64,000 bases of DNA from Mucilaginibacter boryungensis (lineage in GTDB: Bacteria; Bacteroidota; Bacteroidia; Sphingobacteriales; Sphingobacteriaceae): the NCBI RefSeq assembly GCF_015221995.1, contig NZ_JADFFM010000001.1, forward strand, positions 1,922,001 through 1,986,000, read 5' to 3'. This document shows, in pieces, positions 16,669 to 25,588 of this stretch. The position numbers were made by a program, and so were the translations under genes. Under the pieces are notes generated by a model that had not been told where the DNA came from, did not search any database, and worked only from the letters and a program-made list of their open reading frames with translations. Every line of letters starts with the position of its first letter. Positions within the stretch are counted from its first letter, which is position 1.

Positions 16669-18754
16669 GCACATTCTTTACCTTCAATCGCAATGAATTC
16701 CCAATTACTACCACATCAGAGAATGCCATGATAAATGCGCCCAGCATTGGGCTCATGAAGCCTAATGCGGCTAAGGGAATAGCTACAATGTTATAAGCAA
16801 AGGCCCAAAACAGGTTCTGCTTAATGGTGACTAGCGTATGCTTGCTGATCTGCAAAAAGAAAAGCAGCGAGTTAAGGTCGGTGTTAAGCAATATTACCCT
16901 GGCCGATTGTATAGCGATATGGCTGGCATCATTCACAGATACGCCAACATCGGCTTTGGTGAGGGCAGGGGCATCGTTAACACCATCACCTATCATAATG
17001 GTTTTCCCTTTTTGCTTGTATACATCTATAATGGACAGTTTTTCATCCGGCAGTTTTTCTGCATGTATGGCAGTAATACCCAGGGTTTGTGCCACAGTAT
17101 CACAGCGAGATTGTTTATCACCGCTTAATAATACCGTGACAACCCCCATTTTTTTCAGACTGGCAATCAAATTTGCCGCACCGGGTTTAACATCGTCCTG
17201 TATAGCTATTTCAGCAATTAATTGCTGGTTTTTGTATAAGGCAAGGTTATAGGCAATGTCGGTTCCTGTTTTTGCCGCACCCAGGAAATAATGATTACCC
17301 TCTACATCTTCGGCACGCATGCCCAGGCCCTTTTCTTCGGACACTGCTTTCAGGATGGTCTTTTGTTGCGGCTGGCCTTTCAATTGTTGCACTAATGAAC
17401 GCGCTATAGGGTGGTTAGAACGCTCCTCTATAGCCGTAACAATACCGCGTATGGTTTCAATTGAAGCGCTGCCTTGTGCCCGGATATCGCGTAGGGCAAA
17501 TGTACCTGTAGTTAGTGTCCCGGTTTTATCAAACACTATATATTTAGTATTAGCAACGGCTTCAATAGTATCGCCGCCTTTAATCAGCACGCCGTTTTTT
17601 GCCGCACGCCCCAAACCTACCATTACTGCGGTAGGCGTGGCCAGTCCCATAGCACAGGGGCAGGAGATGACCAGCACGGCAATAGCATGCATCAGCGAGT
17701 TTTGCAATGTGCCGCCGAAAGCAAAATAGGTTAACACAAATGTTATTAAGGAGATCAAAATAACAGTGGGGACGAATATGCCCGCTACTTTATCGCCCAG
17801 TTTTTGGATAGGAGGTTTTGCCGCCTGGGCCTTCTTCATCAGGTCGATGATCTGCGCCAGTACCGAATTGGAGCCTACTTTGGTAGCAATGATACGGATA
17901 TTACCCGATTGCAAAATAGTGCCGCCAATAACACTGTCGTACTTTTGCTTCTCCACCGGGACGCTTTCGCCAGTGAGCATTGATTCATCAACCGAGGCGT
18001 TTCCCTCTAATATATCACCATCAACAGGTATTTTATCGCCTGTATTCACCAGCAAAATATCGCCCGACTTAACTTCCCCGGCATTAATGATCTCTACCTG
18101 CCCGTTTATGATTCGGCGGGCATCTACCTGCTGATATTTTACCAAATCCTTAACCGCCGATGTGGTTTGGGTTACCGAACGTTTCTCGAACAGGTTGCCC
18201 AGCAGCACCAAAGTGATAATGGTAGCACAAGTTTCGTAAAATTGATATTGTTCACCAAGGTTTTGTATAGTACCTGCCAGGCTGTAAATAAAGGCCGCTG
18301 ACGAGCCAATAAATATTAGTACATCCATATTTGGCACACCACCTCTTATTGAACTGATGGCGCTTTTACCAAAGTGCAGGCAGCCGACAATAAACACCGG
18401 CAGGCATAAAGCTAATTGAATATACGGATGGTGCAGCAAGTGCCACGGTAAAACCATGTGCAGCAGGAGCGGAGCTGTAAGTATGGCGCAGAAGATGAAT
18501 TTGTTCTCTATTTTCTGATAAAATTTCTCGCGATGGGTGGCCACATCATCTACTACGTGAAAGCCAAGGCCTTCAATATCTTTGATTATCTGCGGTATAA
18601 CAGTTTCATCGGTTGTAGAGAATTTAACTTCTTCGCCTGCAAAATCGACCAGAATATTCTGCAGCCCTTTTTTTTCTAACAGGCGATGGACGGATATCGC
18701 ACAGTTATTACAGTGCATCCCGGTAACGTTCAACTCAACTAACTGGTCTGTCAT
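16661..18754 (-). CDS. copA: Copper-type heavy-metal P1B ATPase
   Basis: Metal-exporting P-type ATPase of 697 residues. An N-terminal HMA domain carries GMHCNNC (Cys15, Cys18). The membrane part has the CPC metal-transport motif at 365-367 (SCPCAMGLATP), which indicates Cu+ or Ag+. The soluble domains have TGES (actuator), DKTGT (phosphorylated Asp) and GDGVNDAPAL. Only one N-terminal metal domain is present, normal for short CopA. No copper-responsive regulator is adjacent. A TAAATTTG box lies four bases before the ATG. Confidence 0.94.
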   Translation of the reverse strand: MTDQLVELNVTGMHCNNCAISVHRLLEKKGLQNILVDFAGEEVKFSTTDETVIPQIIKDIEGLGFHVVDDVATHREKFYQKIENKFIFCAILTAPLLLHMVLPWHLLHHPYIQLALCLPVFIVGCLHFGKSAISSIRGGVPNMDVLIFIGSSAAFIYSLAGTIQNLGEQYQFYETCATIITLVLLGNLFEKRSVTQTTSAVKDLVKYQQVDARRIINGQVEIINAGEVKSGDILLVNTGDKIPVDGDILEGNASVDESMLTGESVPVEKQKYDSVIGGTILQSGNIRIIATKVGSNSVLAQIIDLMKKAQAAKPPIQKLGDKVAGIFVPTVILISLITFVLTYFAFGGTLQNSLMHAIAVLVISCPCAMGLATPTAVMVGLGRAAKNGVLIKGGDTIEAVANTKYIVFDKTGTLTTGTFALRDIRAQGSASIETIRGIVTAIEERSNHPIARSLVQQLKGQPQQKTILKAVSEEKGLGMRAEDVEGNHYFLGAAKTGTDIAYNLALYKNQQLIAEIAIQDDVKPGAANLIASLKKMGVVTVLLSGDKQSRCDTVAQTLGITAIHAEKLPDEKLSIIDVYKQKGKTIMIGDGVNDAPALTKADVGVSVNDASHIAIQSARVILLNTDLNSLLFFLQISKHTLVTIKQNLFWAFAYNIVAIPLAALGFMSPMLGAFIMAFSDVVVIGNSLRLKVKNVRS

Positions 18755-18758
18755 GCCA

Positions 18759-18766
18759 CAAATTTA
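18759..18766 (-). promoter_or_regulatory. Candidate -7 box for copA (TAAATTTG)
   Basis: TAAATTTG on the minus strand fits TAnnTTTG and is followed after four bases by the copA ATG, the same spacing as at msrC. A -33 element is not evident. Confidence 0.4.
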
Positions 18767-18878
18767 CCATTAGTTTAGCCGGGGGATTAAATTATTAGGT
18801 AAGCTTTGTGTAATTTTAAAATGATACAAGGTCAATATCAATTATTTATGCAGGGATTAATGAATTTGAAAAAAAGCA

Positions 18879-18909
18879 TTTGACATTAAACCTGATTTTT
18901 ATACATTTG
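18879..18909 (+). promoter_or_regulatory. Vegetative Bacteroidota promoter of tRNA-His
   Basis: TTTG (18879-18882), exactly 19 bases, then TACATTTG (18902-18909), a full match to the phylum consensus TTTG-N19-TAnnTTTG. The tRNA begins 13 bases downstream. Confidence 0.85.
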
Positions 18910-18921
18910 CAGTCCCAACAC

Positions 18922-18999
18922 GGTAGGTATAGCTCAGTTGGTTAGAGCATCGGTTTGTGGTACCGAGGGTCGTCGGTTCGAGCCCGATTACTTACCCCA
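18922..18999 (+). tRNA. tRNA-His (anticodon GTG)
   Basis: Cloverleaf with acceptor GTAGGTA / TACTTAC (one G-T pair), D-arm GCTC...GAGC, anticodon stem TCGGT / ACCGA with GTG at 18957-18959, and T-arm GTCGG TTCGAGC CCGAT. The extra G at 18922 and discriminator C are the tRNA-His identity pair. CCA is encoded (18997-18999). Confidence 0.96.
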
Positions 19000-19000
19000 G

Positions 19001-19034
19001 CGCCTCTTAGGAAACTAAGGGGCGTTTTGTTTTT
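19001..19034 (+). terminator. Terminator after tRNA-His
   Basis: CGCCTCTTAG / CTAAGGGGCG with GAAA loop (19001-19024, one wobble), followed by TTTTGTTTTT. Confidence 0.88.
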
Positions 19035-19118
19035 ACTACAAATCATGATATGAAAAATGATTTTGGTAGGATAGCAGGATGATTAGTTATAAGCGTAATT
19101 AACAAGCCATATCTTAAT

Positions 19119-21929
19119 TTATTTTTTTAAATCGATAATACCGGTCTTCTCAATAATCGATCGGATCACCTGGTCTAACTCATTAGCCGATGCTACAAGG
19201 TATTCTTGGATAAGCCGCTGTTCGGGATCATCTCCTGTATATGGGGTAAGCATTGGGATCAAACCCATAATGCGGGATAGGGGCGCGCGGATAATATGCG
19301 ACTGCATCCAGGAAATATCCATCAGTTTTTTATTTTGTGCTTCGATAGCTTCTATATAACGCACCCGCTCGGTCACATCATTAGCCAGCACCACTTTGGC
19401 CCTAACGCCTTTATAACTGATCTGGTTGCTTTGGATGTCCACCTGGATAATTTCGCCGGTTTTTTTACGGTGCCTGAAGATGCCGTGCAGTTGTACTTTT
19501 TCTTGTTCCTGTTGCTCGGCAACGGTCTGTTTAAGCAGCGGGATATCGTCTTCAGGCCTGATGTCCACAATGGTCATGGATAAAAATTCTTCACGGCTGT
19601 AACCATAATGTGTAATAGCCGCAGCGTTCACATCCAGATATTTTAACGTCTCCATATCATAAACGAACATGGGCTGTGGACTAAGCTGAAAAAGGTTGCT
19701 GTATCGTCTTTCCGATTCAGCCAATGCTTGCGCGGACTTTTTTGCTTCTGTAATGTCCCTGAAAAATACAGATAATCCATTTTCTGAAGGATACGCATGC
19801 ACACCAAACCAGGTTTGCATAGGCGGGTAATAATCCTCAAAATGGACCGGTTTACCTGTAAACATTGCCTGTTGGTAGTATTGGTAAAATTCCAGATCGA
19901 CAGCATCACTGTATATATCCCAGAAATACTTTCCAAGCATCATTTCCCTTGGCGTACCCATTGTTTGTTCGGCCGTAGCGTTCCAATAGGTGACGATCCA
20001 GTTACGGTCGACGGCAAAAAAACCATCACCAATGCTGTCCAAAATATTGTTGCGTTCGGCGAGTGCTGCAGTGGCGGCTAATTCCGCTTTTTTACGATCG
20101 TCAATGTCCTGAAAACTGCCATACACCCTCACACACACTCCGGCACGAAACTCTGCCTCAGCAATTGCGCGAACCCAACGCGTATGGCCCTTCGCTGTAA
20201 CCAATTGCACTTCAGCATCGCAAGGCTGCCCAGTGGCAATGGTGCCGGCCATTTTACCGGCGATATAGTCCCGGTCAGCACCTTCCCTATAAAAAGGAAG
20301 CCAGTTATCACTATTTGGCACAAAATCTTCAGGCACGTCGTAAATTTCCCTTGTAATTGGCGACCAGTAAGCCGTTCCATTCACCCGGTCTACCTCCCAG
20401 CCACCAATCCTGGCAAGTTGATTAACTTTTTGCAACAGGTTTTCCATTTCCTTTTTATCTGAAATATTTTTCCCTACGCAAAACATTATCCCTTCTTCCG
20501 CAGAACGCGTTACAGTCCAGGATAGCCATATCGCTTTGCCGTTTTTAGTTAAAAAGCGATTTTCGAAATACATGGTCTGGTCACCACCGACTATAAATGC
20601 TTTCGTACGTTCCCGGCTGACCTCCAGATCATCTGGGTGTACCAAAAGATCGAGCGGAGTGGCCAACAGTTCCTGTTCTGTATATCCCAGTTGCCTGCAC
20701 ATGGCTGCGTTAACCCTTTTGAAATAACGGTCGATCCCAACAATGCCGATCAAATCAGGAGCACGGTCAAATAGCAACCGAAGCTGTTCATCTGCCTTTT
20801 TACGGCTGGTTATATCGCGAATGAACATCGAAAAACCATCAGCCCTGGGATAAATACGGTTTTCCTGCCACAGGTCAAGCGGGGCATAATAATCTTCACT
20901 CACTATATATCGGTTTTCACGCAACGCCTGTTGAATGGATTCGTAGGTTATTGAGCCTACGGCATCGGGGAATAACTCCCACATATTGCGCCCGATCATT
21001 TCTTCTGGTGTTAAGCCGACCATTTCACACAGCCGTTTATTCACATAGGTATAACACTGGTTGGCATCAGCGGCAATAAAACCGTCGGTAATGCTGTCCA
21101 GCAGTTCTTCCATCTGTTTCGATTTTTGCCTGATCTCAATTTCAGCAGCCTTGATCTCAGTAATGTCATACACCAGCGAGTAAAAGCCTTTAACATTTCC
21201 AGGTTTACCATCTGGCAGGTATTGGGTATGCGTGAATAGGGTAGTACCCTCCGGGCCAGGCAGGCTGCGTTCAAAGCTTTGACGCTTTCCTTTTAAAACA
21301 GCTTTTATATGACGTTCGTGGGCGCTGTTTTCACCAGGCAATAATAGTTCGGTCTTTAACTTTCCAATCACGCTTCCGCCAGCGCCAAAATGTTCTTCGT
21401 AGGGTTTATTAGCAAAACGGCAGCGCAGGTCTGCTGAAAAGTAGGCGATCATAGCCGGCACATGATCAGTAACAAGGCGAATAAAGGCGGCATTATCCCG
21501 AATGATGTCCTGGCTTTGCTGCTGTTCGGTTTCCAGATCCACTTGCCGCGTTATATCTACAAAATTAAAAACTATGGCCTCCACTTCAGGCTCATACAAC
21601 AGATTGGTGAGAATACATTCCACCCAGATATAATGCCCTGCATAATGCCGCGTGCGGAACCTGGCCGATAAGGGCTCGCCGGGTTGCGCATATACCCGCA
21701 GCAAAACTTCCTGAAGTATGTGTTCATCCTGAGGATGTACCAAAGCGGCAAGGGCAACTTCTGCACGGTCTGTGCCCTTCCAGCCCGTAATACGTTCGGC
21801 AGACGGGCTTCGGTAAATTACGTTCAAGTCCCGGTCAAGAAGCGTTACGCCTGCGTAACTGTGTTCTATGAGCTTGCGGAAACGCACGTCGCCGTGGTTC
21901 ATCTGGTCAGTTTTTAATAATACACCCAT
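19119..21929 (-). CDS. Seven-PAS sensor protein with DHp-like C-terminus and no ATPase domain
   Basis: A soluble protein of about 936 residues with no membrane helix. I count seven PAS/PAC repeats, each opening with the usual helix and ending in FxDITxxK-type PAC segments (for example GFSMFIRDITSRK and GLSVFFRDITEAK). The last 80 residues resemble a histidine-kinase dimerisation helix pair with an H-box-like SHIIRAPL, then DQVIRSIIEKT. The frame stops there: no N, G1 or G2 boxes of a HATPase domain. The start at 21929 (MGVLLKTDQMNHG) is preferred to the frame's longer N-terminus, which is intergenic-like. It may signal through another kinase or as a dimeric adaptor. Its ligand is unknown. Confidence 0.88.
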   Translation of the reverse strand: MGVLLKTDQMNHGDVRFRKLIEHSYAGVTLLDRDLNVIYRSPSAERITGWKGTDRAEVALAALVHPQDEHILQEVLLRVYAQPGEPLSARFRTRHYAGHYIWVECILTNLLYEPEVEAIVFNFVDITRQVDLETEQQQSQDIIRDNAAFIRLVTDHVPAMIAYFSADLRCRFANKPYEEHFGAGGSVIGKLKTELLLPGENSAHERHIKAVLKGKRQSFERSLPGPEGTTLFTHTQYLPDGKPGNVKGFYSLVYDITEIKAAEIEIRQKSKQMEELLDSITDGFIAADANQCYTYVNKRLCEMVGLTPEEMIGRNMWELFPDAVGSITYESIQQALRENRYIVSEDYYAPLDLWQENRIYPRADGFSMFIRDITSRKKADEQLRLLFDRAPDLIGIVGIDRYFKRVNAAMCRQLGYTEQELLATPLDLLVHPDDLEVSRERTKAFIVGGDQTMYFENRFLTKNGKAIWLSWTVTRSAEEGIMFCVGKNISDKKEMENLLQKVNQLARIGGWEVDRVNGTAYWSPITREIYDVPEDFVPNSDNWLPFYREGADRDYIAGKMAGTIATGQPCDAEVQLVTAKGHTRWVRAIAEAEFRAGVCVRVYGSFQDIDDRKKAELAATAALAERNNILDSIGDGFFAVDRNWIVTYWNATAEQTMGTPREMMLGKYFWDIYSDAVDLEFYQYYQQAMFTGKPVHFEDYYPPMQTWFGVHAYPSENGLSVFFRDITEAKKSAQALAESERRYSNLFQLSPQPMFVYDMETLKYLDVNAAAITHYGYSREEFLSMTIVDIRPEDDIPLLKQTVAEQQEQEKVQLHGIFRHRKKTGEIIQVDIQSNQISYKGVRAKVVLANDVTERVRYIEAIEAQNKKLMDISWMQSHIIRAPLSRIMGLIPMLTPYTGDDPEQRLIQEYLVASANELDQVIRSIIEKTGIIDLKK

Positions 21930-22173
21930 AGCATTAGATTTTACTTTCTGGTTAGTGAAAGTGGGATATTCTAAAGTTACAACCTTATACAGATAATCAA
22001 AAAAAAGATTTTGAAGGGGGTTTATAATTGAAAACAACACTGGTAAGCAATTTCAGTTTGCATATCGATGGAATAAAAACCGAAAAAGTTAAAATATAAT
22101 CAATTGATAAACAAGCCAATTGAAAAAAACGATTTTTTATAGTGAAAATTTATTCAAAAAGTTTGCAATAACA

Positions 22174-22204
22174 TTTGCAGCGATAGGTAAAAAAACTATC
22201 TTTG
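22174..22204 (+). promoter_or_regulatory. Vegetative Bacteroidota promoter of tRNA-Pro
   Basis: TTTG (22174-22177), 19 bases, TATCTTTG (22197-22204), then the tRNA ten bases later. Exact consensus. Confidence 0.85.
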
Positions 22205-22214
22205 CAAACCCAAA

Positions 22215-22288
22215 CGGGATGTAGCGTAGCCCGGTATCGCGCCACATTTGGGATGTGGAGGCCGCAGGTTCGAATCCTGCCATCCCGA
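22215..22288 (+). tRNA. tRNA-Pro (anticodon TGG)
   Basis: Acceptor CGGGATG / CATCCCG, D-arm region GCGTAGCCCGGTATCGCGC, anticodon stem CCACA / TGTGG with loop TTTGGGA (anticodon TGG), T-arm GCAGG TTCGAAT CCTGC, discriminator A. CCA is not encoded (CGA follows). Confidence 0.96.
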
Positions 22289-22308
22289 CGAAAGCGATAC
22301 CAAGCAAA

Positions 22309-22346
22309 ACCCTCTTCAGATTAACTGAAGAGGGTTTTTTGTTTTT
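22309..22346 (+). terminator. Terminator after tRNA-Pro
   Basis: ACCCTCTTCAG (22309-22319) pairs perfectly with CTGAAGAGGGT (22325-22335), then TTTTTTGTTTTT. Confidence 0.92.
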
Positions 22347-22555
22347 GCTCAATCCTTTGAAGTGATCATACTATCCCTTGCCTATATGAACAAAAAAGGT
22401 GAACAGATTTAATAAATCAGCCAACCCTTTAATTAATGTGTTTACATACATATTCATGGCTTGTTGTGATTCTGCTTTTTTTTGCGAACTTTACATATGA
22501 CTACGTATGCAAATATGGCATGGAGGCAGATATAGTTAGACTGATCTCAAATATT

Positions 22556-24697
22556 ATGAAAATTAAATTTATGTTTATCTTTTTTTTATCCCTGGTACTG
22601 AACACGGCAGGGGGATATGCTAAAAACAAGGCTGTGTTTTTTTGCGGAAGTGTGAAGAATGATCTTTATCTTCTGCTTTCCTGTGAGGGTTTTAAGATAA
22701 ACCTTTATAGATCGCCGTTTGCTGCGATCGATGAAGCCCCCAAAAGATCAGCTGTATTTATTGTATCAGATACCTACCCCTTAGTCGATGAAACCAAACG
22801 GATCACACAGGAGATGCTAAATATTGCAGCTAAAAAGAAGCTACAGCTGTACATTGAATATCCCGCTTCTTATCCCGGGCTTAACCTTACTCAAAAACCG
22901 GTTGAAACGAGGCTGGAGCGCGGGGTGATTACCAGTGATGTTTTTGGCCCCAAATTATTACCCATGAGTTTACTGGGGATACATAATTGTCACGTGTTGC
23001 CGGTGAATATTGATAACCCATTAATAGTGCTGGCCAAAGTAGTAGGTTTTGATAAAGCCGAATATGGATTAGACAGTACAAAAGCCTATCCGTTGCTTTT
23101 TGAGAAAGGGAATTCAATCATCGCTATGACAAGTATGAGCAACTTTGCAACCGGTCGTTATGGGCCTAATGAATCTGTAAAACAAGTCTGGACTTACATC
23201 CTGTCCCGGATGCTCAAAGATGAATCATTTAAGATAAATCATTGGTTTTCTTATGTTTCGCCTACGTACAGCAAAAATGAAATTTTGCCTGTTAATGCAA
23301 GAGTAAAAAGTATTCAAAAAGGGGCCAACTGGTATTATAATGGTCGGTTTTTTGTTCACCCAACATGGAAACAAGACTGGTTGAAATATGGAAGTAATGG
23401 TTCAAATCCGGTGGGGCCGCCTGTCGGTAAGGATAAACTAATTGGTGACGGGAACCTTGGGGTGATAGAAGGTCATACTTCTACTATTAACTATGACGGC
23501 ACCCAACGATATCGGTATTGGATGCGCGGTGACGTTCAGGGGGAAGTGAGTATGACACTGGCTGCAGCAGGAAGTTTATTGAACAATAAAGATTATAAAA
23601 AGAAATCCGCAAACCTGATCGATTATCTGTTGAAAACTTCGAACCTTCGGGCTGGCGCCAAAAATGATTCAAATAGTGCGGCATATGGCCTGATTGGATG
23701 GGCAACTACCAATTCGGGGACATTCTATGGCGATGACAATGCCAGATCCATATTAGGGATGATCGCTGCTTCGTCTTATCTTAATAGTAATAAATGGGAC
23801 AAAGAAATAGCCGAAGCCATTTTAGGTAATTTCAGGACCACTGGTAAAAAAGGTTTCCGGGGTGAACGCCTTGAAGAAGAAGATATTTTAAAGAACGGAT
23901 GGAAATACTACTGGAACAGAGATTATATTCACCTTTCCCCCCACTTTGAATCCTGGATGTGGGCATGTTATCTGTGGCTATACCATAAAACCGGCTATCA
24001 GCCATTGCTTGATAAAACAAAGACAGCTATTAGGCTAACCATGGAGGCCTATCCTAAAAAATGGTTATGGGGAAGCAGCCTTCAATCCCAACGGGCGCAA
24101 ATGATCCTTCCCTTAGCCTGGTTAGTACGAATTGAGGATACAGAAGAGCATCGCCGCTGGTTAGACATCGTAGTTTCAGATATGCTTAGATGCCAAGCAA
24201 CATGCGGCGCCATCCGAGAAGAGGTTGGAGAGGGGAAGGGCCAGTTTAAAGAATTAAAATCTAACAAGGATTATGGAACGGATGAAGGTTCGATGATTTT
24301 TAAAAACGATGACCCGGTTGCGGACATGCTAGCTGCCAATAACTTTGCATTATTCAGCCTTAATGAAGCAGCGCATGCTACCGGTAATCGGGCGTATAAA
24401 GCAGGTGTTGATAAATTATCTGATTTCCTTACCCGAATACAAATTAACAGTGAAAAATATAAAGACCTGGATGGTGGATGGTTCAGAGGATTCGATTATA
24501 GCCGCTGGGATTATTGGGCTTCTAATTCTGATGCAGGATGGGGGGCCTGGTGTACATTAACCGGATGGAGCCAAAGCTGGATAGTTGCCACACAAGTACA
24601 GGTTCAGGAAAATCAAAGTTACTGGGGCCTTACCCGTAAATCTGAAATAAATAAGTATATGCAACAAACTGTTAAACTAATGTTTGGCAAGGAATGA
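22556..24697 (+). CDS. Secreted protein with alpha/beta N-domain and helical-barrel-like C-domain, function unknown
   Basis: A 713-residue protein with a cleavable signal peptide (MKIKFMFIFFLSLVLNTAGGYA). Residues about 22-240 look like an alpha/beta domain (FFCGSVKNDLYLLLS, FIVSDTYP, LYIEYPASYPGL) reminiscent of ThuA/amidotransferase-like folds. Residues about 320-700 are aromatic-rich and helical with spaced Trp/Gly motifs (GGWFRGFDYSRWDYWASNS, DAGWGAWCTLTGWSQ), as in six-hairpin (alpha/alpha)6 glycosidases and lyases. The ATG at 22556 is chosen because it gives a clean signal peptide. A shortened tandem paralogue follows. The setting (symporter, ceramidase-like hydrolase, pectate lyase) suggests carbohydrate breakdown; the exact reaction is unknown. 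Confidence 0.72.
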   Translation: MKIKFMFIFFLSLVLNTAGGYAKNKAVFFCGSVKNDLYLLLSCEGFKINLYRSPFAAIDEAPKRSAVFIVSDTYPLVDETKRITQEMLNIAAKKKLQLYIEYPASYPGLNLTQKPVETRLERGVITSDVFGPKLLPMSLLGIHNCHVLPVNIDNPLIVLAKVVGFDKAEYGLDSTKAYPLLFEKGNSIIAMTSMSNFATGRYGPNESVKQVWTYILSRMLKDESFKINHWFSYVSPTYSKNEILPVNARVKSIQKGANWYYNGRFFVHPTWKQDWLKYGSNGSNPVGPPVGKDKLIGDGNLGVIEGHTSTINYDGTQRYRYWMRGDVQGEVSMTLAAAGSLLNNKDYKKKSANLIDYLLKTSNLRAGAKNDSNSAAYGLIGWATTNSGTFYGDDNARSILGMIAASSYLNSNKWDKEIAEAILGNFRTTGKKGFRGERLEEEDILKNGWKYYWNRDYIHLSPHFESWMWACYLWLYHKTGYQPLLDKTKTAIRLTMEAYPKKWLWGSSLQSQRAQMILPLAWLVRIEDTEEHRRWLDIVVSDMLRCQATCGAIREEVGEGKGQFKELKSNKDYGTDEGSMIFKNDDPVADMLAANNFALFSLNEAAHATGNRAYKAGVDKLSDFLTRIQINSEKYKDLDGGWFRGFDYSRWDYWASNSDAGWGAWCTLTGWSQSWIVATQVQVQENQSYWGLTRKSEINKYMQQTVKLMFGKE

Positions 24698-24764
24698 AGT
24701 GATTGATAGCGTTACTTCGAAAGCTGTTTCACAAACATAATATTTGTCTTTAATCCTAATATAA

Positions 24765-25508
24765 ATGAAAATTAGATTCCGAATCGGCTGTGTGTTTTTC
24801 CTGGTGCTGCTTTCAGCAATGGGATATTCAAAAAGTAAAACTGTATTTTTTTGTGGAAGTGTTAAGAATGATCTTTATCTTCTGCTATCCCATGAGAGTT
24901 TTAAGATAAAACTTTATACATCCCCGTCTGATGCGATCAGTGCAGCCAAAAAAGGATCAGCTGTATTTATTGTATCAGATACCTATCCCTTAGTTGATGA
25001 AACCAAACGGATCACACAGGAGATACTAAATATTGCAGCTAAAAAGAAGCTACAGCTGTACATTGAATATCCCGCTTCTTATCCCGGGCTTAACCTTACT
25101 CAAAAACCGGTTGAAACGAGGCTGGAGCGCGGGGTGATTACCAGTGATGTTTTTGGCCCCTTGTTCAGCCTGAATGAAGCCGCACACGCCACCGGAAAAA
25201 TAAAATATAAACAGGCGGTTGATAAATTATCCAATTTTCTGATACGTGTGCAGATCAAAAGTAAAAAGCATACAGATTTAGACGGTGGATGGTTCAGAGG
25301 GTTCGATTATAACCGCTGGGATTATTGGGCTTCTAACTCTGATGCTGGCTGGGGGGCTTGGTGTACATTGACAGGATGGAGTCAGAGCTGGATAGTTGCT
25401 ACCCAAATACAGGTTCAGGAAAACCAAAGCTATTGGGATATTACCCGTAAATCAGGGGTAAACAAGCATATGCAACAAACTGTTAAAATTATGTTTGGCA
25501 AAGAATAA
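24765..25508 (+). CDS. Internally deleted tandem paralogue of the preceding gene
   Basis: A 247-residue protein colinear with its upstream neighbour except that 466 consecutive codons (equivalent to 22952-24349 of the longer gene) are missing in frame at the GP/LFSLNE junction. The signal peptide, the front of the alpha/beta domain and the last ~115 residues remain, so most of the putative catalytic barrel is gone. The 206 bases before the junction (24955-25160) differ from the long copy (22746-22951) at only three positions, while the flanks on both sides are clearly diverged. It could be a decaying copy, a non-catalytic binding protein or a product of recombination. The frame is intact, so I keep it as a CDS. 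Confidence 0.6.
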   Translation: MKIRFRIGCVFFLVLLSAMGYSKSKTVFFCGSVKNDLYLLLSHESFKIKLYTSPSDAISAAKKGSAVFIVSDTYPLVDETKRITQEILNIAAKKKLQLYIEYPASYPGLNLTQKPVETRLERGVITSDVFGPLFSLNEAAHATGKIKYKQAVDKLSNFLIRVQIKSKKHTDLDGGWFRGFDYNRWDYWASNSDAGWGAWCTLTGWSQSWIVATQIQVQENQSYWDITRKSGVNKHMQQTVKIMFGKE

Positions 25509-25588
25509 AGTAATCCATTTTTCAATTAACAAAGCGTAAAGAATAGTCTTAACTACTTTTTTAATGCTTTATATTACTCTGGTATATA

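Noticed and set aside
16824..18134. Several plus-strand frames of 96-142 residues opposite copA
   Set aside because: They lie wholly within the copA coding sequence, which has all P1B ATPase motifs, and show no protein-like features.
22137..22352. Minus-strand 71-residue frame containing GMAGFEPAAST
   Set aside because: It is antisense to tRNA-Pro and its terminator; this peptide pattern is a well-known artefact of translating tRNA genes backwards.
22436..22555. 40-residue N-terminal extension of the long paralogue
   Set aside because: The downstream ATG at 22556 gives a clean signal peptide matching the start of the short paralogue.
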